This document shows positions 6,370 to 14,900 of a stretch of 36,183 bases of DNA, piece by piece. Below the pieces are notes generated by a model that was not told the origin of the DNA, did not search any database, and saw only the letters and a program-made list of their open reading frames with translations. Position 1 is the stretch's first letter, and each line of letters opens with the position of its first letter. The stretch comes from a virus. Both the position numbers and the translations under genes were made by a program. The DNA lies in IMG/VR virus record IMGVR_UViG_3300031800_000005, positions 1-36,183 of that record; one strand, written 5' to 3'.

Positions 6370-7579
6370 TCTCGCCGCCCCCCATATACTCGATGAAAAG
6401 GTGAGACTGGTTCGCTGTCCATAAAAACATTCCCTTCCTGTCGTCCTGTCGAGCTGACAATGCTGCCATTCGCACGCGGTCGCAGCGGTCGAGCAGCAGG
6501 ATGCTGCTGGCCGAAACGCCTATGTCTTGGCCACTCTCCTTGAAAACATTCGCGCCAGAGTAGAGGGCCGCCGTGCCGGTCGGCGTTGTGTCCGGCCCTT
6601 GGCCCGTTGGCCACGCGCCGAAGGTGCAGGCGGTACACAGGGTGGTAGGCAGAGCGCAGGTGGCCTCCCTGACCTCGCCGCGCACCGCGAGGTAGCCGCT
6701 GCGGGAGCCCTGGAACTCAGGCGTAAGGGCGACCGTGATCTGGTACACGCCGGCCTTTTCCACCGTCACGGTGCCGTTGTCAACGGATGGGGAGGTTGGG
6801 TCGAGCGTGAAAAAAGCAGGGTCAGGCGTGGTTGGAATCGACGTGTCGAGGTCGGCCTTCTCGAAGCTGGTGCCGATGCGGTCGCCATCGTCCCCGCAAG
6901 CGTTCGACGTTCCTGCCCCGTCGCAGTCGGTGTCGCGGTAATGCACGAACTTGCGAGGCTGGAGTTTGTAGAGCAATCGGTCGCCGCCGCAATATTGCAG
7001 CGTCTGGTCAACGATCACCATCTCGCCGCCCCGGTCGCACTGGGAGTCGAGTCCCACCGCGTCACACACAGCGGCCTCGTCGTCCGCGCAGTGCATACAT
7101 TCGCTGGTGCAGGTGTTCTGCGCCACCACGCAGGTGCCAGTCGGGCAGTCGCCATCAACGTTGCAGTAAGTACAAGCCTCCCCGGATGCGGTGCATGATC
7201 CCACGTCACCGGCTACGCCCGCGCCCGCCACCACACACGCGTTTCCCGTGTCCCATATGGGAGCCACCACGTCGCCTGGCGCGACACACGGGTTGACCGA
7301 GGCAGTGGATGCTCCGCAAACGAGCGCGTTATCCGCGCCGGTCTTCGTTTGCACGAATGACCGCTTTGCACTATCGCCGTCGGATGTTTCCCATGATTGA
7401 GCTTGGCAGCAGTTGGCAAACGCAGTGCCTGACCCGCCGACGCTGCACTCGGTTGCGCTGCCGCCGTCTGTACACTCAGCCCCAGAGTTCGGGCCGCAGG
7501 TGCAGTTATAGCCGGCGGTCGCCCAGGCGTTGCCAACAGGGAGAATGAGTGCGAGAGCTAAAACCAAAACCTTTATCAA
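6362..7579 (-). CDS. Secreted Cys-rich protein with C1q/TNF-like C-terminal domain
   Basis: Start chosen as TTG 7579, forming TTGA with the stop of the collagen gene; upstream extension would be out-of-frame shadow of that gene. The signal peptide reads LIKVLVLALALILPVGNAWA. Residues ~30-180 are Cys-rich (NCTCGPNSGAECTDGG, TYCNVDGDCPTGTC, TSECMHCADDEAAVC). The last ~140 residues fit a C1q-like jelly roll: TVTVEKAGVYQITVALTPEF, SGYLAVRGEV, a SILLLDRCDRVRMAAL strand pair and HLFIEYMGG at the end. C1q-like heads commonly trimerise on collagen stalks, which the upstream gene encodes. It is likely a fibre-head or adhesin subunit. Confidence 0.66.
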   Translation of the reverse strand: MIKVLVLALALILPVGNAWATAGYNCTCGPNSGAECTDGGSATECSVGGSGTAFANCCQAQSWETSDGDSAKRSFVQTKTGADNALVCGASTASVNPCVAPGDVVAPIWDTGNACVVAGAGVAGDVGSCTASGEACTYCNVDGDCPTGTCVVAQNTCTSECMHCADDEAAVCDAVGLDSQCDRGGEMVIVDQTLQYCGGDRLLYKLQPRKFVHYRDTDCDGAGTSNACGDDGDRIGTSFEKADLDTSIPTTPDPAFFTLDPTSPSVDNGTVTVEKAGVYQITVALTPEFQGSRSGYLAVRGEVREATCALPTTLCTACTFGAWPTGQGPDTTPTGTAALYSGANVFKESGQDIGVSASSILLLDRCDRVRMAALSARQDDRKGMFLWTANQSHLFIEYMGGGEND

Positions 7580-10500
7580 GAGCCAATCCTCACGACCGAA
7601 AGCACCATCGAGCCGCCGACCGGCGAGCCGCCGCCCGAGTTGCCCATCTGAACGAAAACAGGGGTTCCGGATGATGCGACGGTAAAAATCCAGTTCGCCG
7701 CAAAAGCGTTCTCGCCTGACGTGTTCCTGCCCACAGTCATGGTAAGGGTCTGGCGCACCGTTGGCGGCGTGCCAGTGCCCTGCCGCAGGGTGACATTGTG
7801 GGTGCTCTCCTCGCCGATGGCGATAGAGCCAGTGAGGTGCGCGGTGTACACGCCAGCACAAGCCTCTGTCTGGGTGATTTGTATATCGTCGCTGCCTGCG
7901 CTGCCTGCGCTGGCAGTGACGCAGGCAGTACTATTCGCCCCAGCGCCCCAGCCGCCGTATTTCGTCGCGTTGGAGCCGGCCGACGAGTTGCTCGACAACA
8001 TCCCCCAGATGGCTGTAGCGCCGCCGCCACCACCATCGTCAGCTTGGCACGTCCAGTCAGTATTCGCGCTGTTGCGCTTGACCACCTGGTCAGCGGCGCA
8101 GCTAAAGTCGGAAAAGGTAGTCTCGTCCGTCGTGTCGGAGTTGGGCCAGTCAGCCGCCACGTTGACCCACAGCTTGTCGTTCGAGGGTTCGGTGAAGATC
8201 GAGTTCGTGTCGCCAGTCACCGCGATCTCGTTCAGGTCGAGGGATTCGTTTTCTCCATCGTCCCCGAGGTCGTAAACAATAACCGATCCGTCGGCACCAG
8301 CCGCGCCGTCGATCCCGTCGCCACCCGTCAACCCAGTCAGCCCAGTCGCGCCATCGCTGCCGTTGGCCCCGGCTGCGCCCGCCGCGCCCGCCGAACCAGT
8401 AAGGTCAGCGCGTAGAGTCCAGGTCGAAGCGCCTGTCTTTTCTTTCACCTCGTCGGTGTCGGTCTGAAAATAAAGGTCGCCCACCGCGCCGAGCGCACCT
8501 GCCGGAGCTTCAGCGCCCGTGTGCCAGGTGGCTCCGTCGCTGCCGACCGCACCAGCGGCTCCGTCATTACCATCAGCACCAGGAGCGCCCGTCGTGCCGG
8601 TAGCGCCAGTCGTGCCGGTTGCTCCATCTAACCCGGCAGCCCCGGCTGCGCCTGCCGCGCCGGTCGAGCCGGTAGCGTCTGCGATCTCTGTCCAGGTCGA
8701 GGGAGCTCCGGTCTTCTCAAATATTTTGTCAACGCCCGCTCCTGTCTGGAAGTACAGGTCGCCCACTGCTCCAATAGAAAGTGGCACGCCCCCGCCCGTG
8801 TGCCAGGTCGAGCCGTCAGCACCAGCAGAGCCAGCGGCTCCGTCATTACCATCAGCACCAGCCGTGCCGGTGGTGCCGGTAGCGCCGGTCGTGCCCGTAG
8901 CTCCGGTCGATCCGTCGTTGCCAGCGGCCCCAGTGCCTCCCGTTGCCCCCGTTGCGCCTTGGCAGTCAGCCACGTCGCAGTCAGTATCGCCGTCGGTGTC
9001 CTCTGTCGCCAGGTTGCAGACACCGTTGGCGTTTAAGTCCCAACAGGCAGCCCCGACAGCACCCGCCGCTCCATCTACCCCGTCAGCCCCGGCTACCCCG
9101 GTGGTGCCCGTTGCGCCAGTCAATCCAGTCGCGCCGGTTGCTCCATCTACCCCGTTGGCCCCGGTAGTGCCTGTCGCGCCCGCCGCCCCGGTAGCGCCCT
9201 GGCAATCGTTCACGTCGCAGTCAGTATCGCCGTCGGTGTCTTCGGGGTCGAGATTACAAACGCCGTTGGCGTTCAAGTCCCAGCAGGCAGTACCGCCTGC
9301 ACCCGCCGCTCCGTCTAACCCGTCAGCCCCGGCTGGGCCGGTAGCACCGGTGGTGCCGGTAGCTCCTGTCGTTCCGGTCGTTCCCGTAGCTCCGGCAGCC
9401 CCATCTACCCCGTCAGCGCCAGCGGCCCCGGTGGCCCCTTGGCAGTCAGCCACATCGCAGTCAGTGTCGCCGTCGGTGTCCTCAGTCCCCAAGTCGCAGG
9501 ATCCGTTCGCGTTTAAGTCCCAGCAGGCCGTACCGCCCGCCCCGGCTGCGCCGTCTACCCCGTCAGCCCCAGCAGCACCAGCCGTTCCGGTTGCTCCTGT
9601 CAGTCCAGTCGATCCAGTCGCGCCATCGCTACCGTTGGCCCCAGCCGCCCCGGTTGTGCCTGTGGCCCCTGTGGCCCCCTGGCAGTCAGCCACATCGCAG
9701 TCGGTGTCACCGTCGGCATCCTCGGTCGCCACGTCGCACACGCCGTTGGCGTTCAAGTCCCAGCAGAAAGTCCCGGCGGCACCGTCGGCCCCGTCGGCAC
9801 CGGCGGCCCCGGTAGTACCTGTTGCCCCGGTGGTGCCTGTCGCGCCGGTCGCCCCATCAGCCCCATCGCCGCCAGCCGCACCATCGGCCCCAGTCAATCC
9901 AGTCTGGCCGGTAAAATCGCCTCGAGATGTCCAAACGGCGAGCCCGGTTTTCTCGAACCACTCATCTGACGTGGAGTTGAGGTAGAAATCACCCTGAACG
10001 CCCAGCCCGGTCGCCGGATCTGGTGTGCCTGTATGCCAGGTGGCTCCGTCATCACCAGCAGCGCCCGCAGCTCCGTCACTCCCGGCAGCCCCGGCTGCGC
10101 CATCACTACCGTCGGCACCCGCAGGGCCAGTCGCCCCGGTTGTGCCGGTTGCGCCCGCCGACCCATCAGCTCCGTCAACGCCGGCAGCCCCGGCTGCGCC
10201 GGTAAGGCCCGTGGCCCCCGTCGGCCCAGGAGCGCCCGTGGTGCCGGTAGCGCCCGTGGTGCCTGTAGCGCCCGCAGCGCCGTCGTTGCCGTCTGCTCCC
10301 GCCGCGCCCGCAGGCCCGGTAGCACCCGTCGTGCCGGTTGCTCCCGCCGCGCCGTCGTTGCCAGCGGTGCCCTGTGCCCCGGCTGCGCCGGTAGCTCCTG
10401 TCGTTCCGGTCGCGCCTGTAGCCCCGTCAGCGCCGCCCTCGGCCATTAGATCCATAACCGTCGTCCAGTTACCGCCCACGCCCGGTTCAGTCGAGCCGCC

Positions 10501-11574
10501 AGAGGTATGGTCGGCCGTGATTATGTAGCTCGATCCACCGTGCGCCACCGCGTCGTCGGCCACATATCCGGTCAACGTGACCCACGCGCCCTGCCAACTC
10601 ACCGAGCCGCCAGCGGCACCAGTCACGTCAGCGATGATCGTCCACTGAGCGCCGCCGGTCTTCTTAGAGATCGCGTCGGTCGTCGTGTTGAAATAAAAGT
10701 CGCCGCTGACCCCCAGGCCACTGTCAGGCGCTGTACTCCCCGAAAACCACTCCGCACCGTCTGTGCCTTGCGGCCCGGCTGCACCGGTGTTCCCGTTTAC
10801 GCCCTGGTCGCCGGTTAGGCCAGTATCACCCTGCACCCCGGCTGGGCCGGTAGCGCCGGCAGGGCCGGTCGCGCCAGCAACGCCGGTGCCGCCCTGCTGG
10901 GCTAAAAGATCCATCTTCGTTTCCCATGACACGCCGGTGCCCGGCTCTGTCACGCCGCTCGAGGTGTGCGCCGAGGTCACGATATAGCTCCCCCCACTGT
11001 GAGAGAAAGCATCATCGACGGCGTAAGCCGTCGCCGTAGTCCACGCGCCCTGCCAGTTGATGACCCCGCCAGGGTCAACGCACGGCTGCCACTCAAAATC
11101 CCCAGTCGTGTCCTCGTAAGTCAGGCATTCCTCATCGAGGGCTGAGTCCACCGCCTTGAGCATCGTCTCCACGACCTCGTTGTCTCCAGGCAGGCCGTCA
11201 TCAGTGCCGTCAGCGAAGCCAGCCGGGACTCCACTGAGCGAGTCCCAGGGAACGACATCGTCAGTATCCAACGTGCAGTTCAGCGTGGCCTCCCCGCAGT
11301 TGGTATCGTTACCGCTGGCTGCTGCCAGGGCCACCCAGGTCACGCCGTCGCTGCGGCACATAACCACATTCCCGGCGACCCCGGCGAGCCCAGTCGTGCA
11401 GTCAGTCCCATTCGCGCCGTCAGTTATCGAGCAGAGCATCCCCTTGCGCGCGGCTGAAGGCAGACTGCCAATCGTGGTGGGCGAGGAACAGCCGGTGCCG
11501 CCCTGCTCGGTACGCAAAGCCGCGTGCGCTGGTGTGGCAAGAATGAGGGCCAGGATGGTTGCTGCTATTTTCAA
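7576..11574 (-). CDS. Giant collagen-like secreted fibre protein, 1332 aa
   Basis: Begins with TTG 11574 (TTGA overlap) and a signal peptide (KIAATILALILATPAHA). Domain order: a globular N-region to ~165; a CBM5/12-like module (WQGAWTTATAYAVDDAF, ~170-228); collagen Gly-X-Y repeats; a GDFYFNTTTDAISKKTGG module; a second WQGAW module (~328-378); long Thr/Ala-rich Gly-X-Y tracts (GATGTTGATGPAG); four GDxYF...EKTG modules in all; four CWDLNANGVCD...DTDCDVADCQG modules; and a C-terminal jelly-roll-like domain (IFTVASSGTPVFVQMGN). Phage collagen-like fibres form triple helices stabilised without hydroxyproline. The Sec signal is unusual for a tail fibre and suggests surface display or secretion. 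Confidence 0.85.
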   Translation of the reverse strand: MKIAATILALILATPAHAALRTEQGGTGCSSPTTIGSLPSAARKGMLCSITDGANGTDCTTGLAGVAGNVVMCRSDGVTWVALAAASGNDTNCGEATLNCTLDTDDVVPWDSLSGVPAGFADGTDDGLPGDNEVVETMLKAVDSALDEECLTYEDTTGDFEWQPCVDPGGVINWQGAWTTATAYAVDDAFSHSGGSYIVTSAHTSSGVTEPGTGVSWETKMDLLAQQGGTGVAGATGPAGATGPAGVQGDTGLTGDQGVNGNTGAAGPQGTDGAEWFSGSTAPDSGLGVSGDFYFNTTTDAISKKTGGAQWTIIADVTGAAGGSVSWQGAWVTLTGYVADDAVAHGGSSYIITADHTSGGSTEPGVGGNWTTVMDLMAEGGADGATGATGTTGATGAAGAQGTAGNDGAAGATGTTGATGPAGAAGADGNDGAAGATGTTGATGTTGAPGPTGATGLTGAAGAAGVDGADGSAGATGTTGATGPAGADGSDGAAGAAGSDGAAGAAGDDGATWHTGTPDPATGLGVQGDFYLNSTSDEWFEKTGLAVWTSRGDFTGQTGLTGADGAAGGDGADGATGATGTTGATGTTGAAGADGADGAAGTFCWDLNANGVCDVATEDADGDTDCDVADCQGATGATGTTGAAGANGSDGATGSTGLTGATGTAGAAGADGVDGAAGAGGTACWDLNANGSCDLGTEDTDGDTDCDVADCQGATGAAGADGVDGAAGATGTTGTTGATGTTGATGPAGADGLDGAAGAGGTACWDLNANGVCNLDPEDTDGDTDCDVNDCQGATGAAGATGTTGANGVDGATGATGLTGATGTTGVAGADGVDGAAGAVGAACWDLNANGVCNLATEDTDGDTDCDVADCQGATGATGGTGAAGNDGSTGATGTTGATGTTGTAGADGNDGAAGSAGADGSTWHTGGGVPLSIGAVGDLYFQTGAGVDKIFEKTGAPSTWTEIADATGSTGAAGAAGAAGLDGATGTTGATGTTGAPGADGNDGAAGAVGSDGATWHTGAEAPAGALGAVGDLYFQTDTDEVKEKTGASTWTLRADLTGSAGAAGAAGANGSDGATGLTGLTGGDGIDGAAGADGSVIVYDLGDDGENESLDLNEIAVTGDTNSIFTEPSNDKLWVNVAADWPNSDTTDETTFSDFSCAADQVVKRNSANTDWTCQADDGGGGGATAIWGMLSSNSSAGSNATKYGGWGAGANSTACVTASAGSAGSDDIQITQTEACAGVYTAHLTGSIAIGEESTHNVTLRQGTGTPPTVRQTLTMTVGRNTSGENAFAANWIFTVASSGTPVFVQMGNSGGGSPVGGSMVLSVVRIGS
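8959..9770. repeat. Four CWDLNANG modules at exact 240-bp spacing
   Basis: Near-identical ~92-bp blocks start at 8959, 9199, 9439 and 9679, an exact 240-bp (80-codon) period. Each encodes a module of the form CWDLNANGxC, then ED(T/A)DGDTDCDV, then a DCQG that runs straight into Gly-X-Y collagen. The intervening ~48 collagen residues keep constant length but differ more in sequence. The Asp spacing suggests calcium binding and the four cysteines suggest disulfides. The pattern fits expansion by unequal recombination. Confidence 0.9.
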
Positions 11575-11963
11575 GGTTTGACCTGCGGCTCGGCCGCTCG
11601 AGCCTGGCGCTCAAATACGTTGTCGGCGTATATTCTGCGCCCAGAGAACGCGGCTGACAAGGACGCGATGAGATATGCAGGGAAAAAGGCCGGCCCCCAC
11701 CGTCGCCCCTGCGCGACGTGTTCGAGCTCGTGGCGCACGCGGGTACGAGTAAACGCGAGCTGGCTGCGGTAAAAAACACACTCGCCCAGCGTGATCGCCA
11801 TGATGCCCATGCGATTGGCCAGCCGGGCGAAGCGAGAACCTGGCAGCGCGATAAAATGAGAGTCCCCACGGACATCGAACGACGACCATCCGCACGCGGC
11901 CCGCAGGCCCATGCCAACCAGGGTGTTCGTGCTGTTCCAGCACTGGCCAACCATTTCGTTCAT
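11571..11963 (-). CDS. Small HExxH metallopeptidase-like protein
   Basis: The product holds a zincin-type motif in RVRHELEHVAQGRRWGPAF, followed by a hydrophobic FFPAYLIASLSAA segment and YADNVFERQAR. The same order (HExxH, then an Asn-x-Phe-Glu-x-Gln-Ala-Arg end) is seen in small bacterial and phage putative metalloproteins. I start at ATG 11963, with GGGAG six bases upstream. GTG 11984 would give a GTGA overlap with the J-like gene and 7 more residues. It lies between the tip protein and the collagen fibre gene, so processing of a fibre or cell-surface target is possible but unproven. No signal peptide is seen. Confidence 0.62.
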   Translation of the reverse strand: MNEMVGQCWNSTNTLVGMGLRAACGWSSFDVRGDSHFIALPGSRFARLANRMGIMAITLGECVFYRSQLAFTRTRVRHELEHVAQGRRWGPAFFPAYLIASLSAAFSGRRIYADNVFERQARAAEPQVKP

Positions 11964-11980
11964 AATGAGCTCCCGGTCAT

Positions 11981-14900
11981 TCACAGCGTTGGGTCTGGCG
12001 GGACTACGACGTAAGTCAGGATGACCAGCATTTTGCCCTCGGTCGGCGCGGCTCCCGATCTTATGTAGGTGATATCGGCGGTGCGCGCAGTGGCAGAATA
12101 CTCGTCGATGGCTGCGCCTGGCGTGGCCTCCGAAACAGACCCGTCGGCGAACATCTGCCCATATTCATTAGTTTGCGGCCCCTCTGTGTGCCCGACCGCG
12201 TGGATATCTAATCCTTCGCTGTTGAACACATCGACCAGCCGCATTTCGATGGCCTTGACGATGTGATTGGCGGGCAATTCACCCAACGCCTTGATGGTTT
12301 GCACCACCGCAATCGACGGGTCGGTGTCGTCTAGGTGCGTGAACCACCCGGCGAGCGAGTATTGAATCTGCGCCGCGCCGCTGCCCGCTGACGATGCCCC
12401 CGTGGCAATGCCACCCCCATCCGAATCTAGGAAGCCGCCACCTATCAGGGAGCCAGTTGATCGGTCGAACTCAAGCAGTTGGGTCGCGTTGGTGGCCAGG
12501 CTGGTCGCGCTGGTCGTCGTCCAGTCGCCGCGCAGCAGCCCCACGCCGCGCGCGCGAACGTACACCGTTTCCGAAACCAAAGGAACACTGTTGCCCAGGT
12601 AGGGCGCTGAGATGCTGGTCGCGTTTGTCCACCCGACCGTCGTCCATGCGCCCGGTGATTGGCTGCCCCCTTGTGTGCCGTCGGTGAAATACGCGGAGCT
12701 GGTGTCGCCGGCGATGAAGTCGCCGTAGGCGAACTCGCCCGTTACCGCGTCGTAACCGACGAAGGCATCGCCGGTTGTGCCCGCGCCAATGGCAGTGCCC
12801 GAGGCTCCGGTCGGCAGCCGATAGGTGTCCGCGTATTGCACCCCGCCACCGCCTGTGTTGTTAGATGCCGACAGCGGTATCGTAAAATCGCTCGGCCCCG
12901 CCACTGTGATTATGTGCGGCCCATTGAGGTCGCTGGCTGGAGTGCCGGTAATCGCCTGCGCGCCAGTCACCAGGACGCGATCTCCCGTCGTAAGCCCATG
13001 CGGCGAAGCGGTGGGCACTGTGATGAAGGCCACGCTCTGCCCCGCGATGATATTCATCGACAGGAACTCGACGGGAGTGGAGTACGCGCGCAGCGTTTCG
13101 CCATCCTGAATCGGGCCGTCGGTGATAACACCGCCGCTCGCTGCCACGATTCGGCTGCCCTGCCATGCACCGTGTTCCACCTCGTAGCCCATCGCGCCTG
13201 GTGCCGGGTTCCAGGCCGCAGAAATCACGCGGTTGTTGACCGGGCCGCTTAGGAAGGCCGTCAGCCCGGTCAGGGTGGGCGCGTCGGGGATCGGATCTAG
13301 GAAGTCGTCGGCGAGCGTGCCGACGTATGTCTCGTCGTCGGCTGTATGCACACGGGAATCCTCGTTCACCATCCGCATCTGCACCCGATTGTCGCCTCTC
13401 GGGATAATCGCAGTGACTCGGCAGTCAGTCGTCCAGGATGTAGTAGATCCGAAGGCGTATGAAGTCGGCTCGCGCGTGCCGAGCTCGGTGGTGGGAGTGA
13501 AGCCAGGCGCAGACAGCAGCTCCATCTCGTTCGCACGCACGGTGCCCGCTCGGAATGGCGCGCTCACGCCGTCCGCGTCGTAATCCGTGATCGGGTAGCA
13601 GCTAGTCGGGCCGACCGGCTGCCCCTGGTCGCCCTTGAGCGTGACCACGAACGGGCCTTTATAGACGCGCACGTCGTCGATCAGTAGCTCCGTGTTCGCC
13701 GCTGGCCCCGCCATTACTAACATCAGGTGGATGCTGGTGCGATCTCCACGAATAATCCGGTGCGTGCAGAAAACCTCCTGCCATTCATCCGTCACCGTGT
13801 ATGAAAAACGGGTTAGTTCGTAGTCGCCGTCTGACGCTGCGGGTGCCTCCCCACCGCCGACAGGCCCATCCTCTCGAAACTCCATCAGCAGCGTATGGCC
13901 AACCGCCGCCTCATTGCCTGCCTTCACCCACGCCCGCGCGGCGACCACTGTATCCTTTGAGGTGCCGACCTGCGCGTGTAGATAGTCCCACGTCGAAGCC
14001 CAAGTCTTCGCGTCGTTGGCCCCCTTGGCCAATCTCATACAGGCATTGCCGGTTTTGCTGTCGCTAGTGTCGCGCGTGATCGTGACGTTATCGCCGCCGC
14101 TGCTCCATTCAGCGAGGTCAGTCTCGAAGCCGCCGTTGGGCATCACGTTGTCGCCGCCCTCCCAGACCAGCGGCTCGCTGGTGGTCAGGTACGGGCCAGC
14201 TCCGGTCGCTGTCTCGTAGCCAGTCACGTCGCCTGACTGGCGGTCGAGGCTTAACACGTCATGGGTCACGGCCACCAGGTCGCCCACGGCTGCAATATGA
14301 CCCTCGAAGTCGGTGTCGAACGTGATACTGCGTCGGCGATGACGACTATCCGAAACTGAGTACATACCCTCGCGCCAGCTCTGTGCTCGACTCGTGCATC
14401 CAAATAGAGCCATCCGGGCGGGTTTGTCCCGGCTACCCGCTTTGTGAATGGTGTAGTCTTGGGCAGTGATGGCAATAGTATCGGGCACGGGCGGGTCCAC
14501 CCTCAACACGTTTTCAGCCAGCACCTCGATGACTGTAAACGCATCGGCTGCACCAGCGAACTTAAATCTCCCCCCGATCAGCGCGTCACCCGCGCCAGCG
14601 CCCTCCAACCAGTCAGGCTGTACCGTGAGGTCATCAACGCCGTAAATCAAGCGGCGGCTGGGGTTGCTACTCACTTGGGGCCTTGCCTTCCCCTCCGAGT
14701 ACACGCCGCCATCGTAGAGGTAGGCGTGAACACTGGCTGGCTTCCACGTCACAGAGTCCATGAACTCCACTTCAACCGACGTTGGTGTCTCTGAGCTGTC
14801 GAATCGGTAAGAAATGGCCAGTGATCCGCGCGTCATATTGCGGTTGGAATACATCGCTGTGCGCAGCGGTTGGGTCTGGTCGCGCACGATGGTGGCCTTG

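Noticed and set aside
7580-7861. Upstream extension of the C1q-like gene
   Set aside because: It would bury the signal peptide and overlaps the collagen gene's conserved C-terminus. TTG 7579 fits the TTGA coupling.
8519-9985. Long plus-strand open frame rich in Pro, Ala and Val opposite the collagen gene
   Set aside because: It is the mirror of the Gly-X-Y codons (GGC/GCC-type repeats read antisense). It has no start signal or domain, and the minus-strand frame has a signal peptide and modules.
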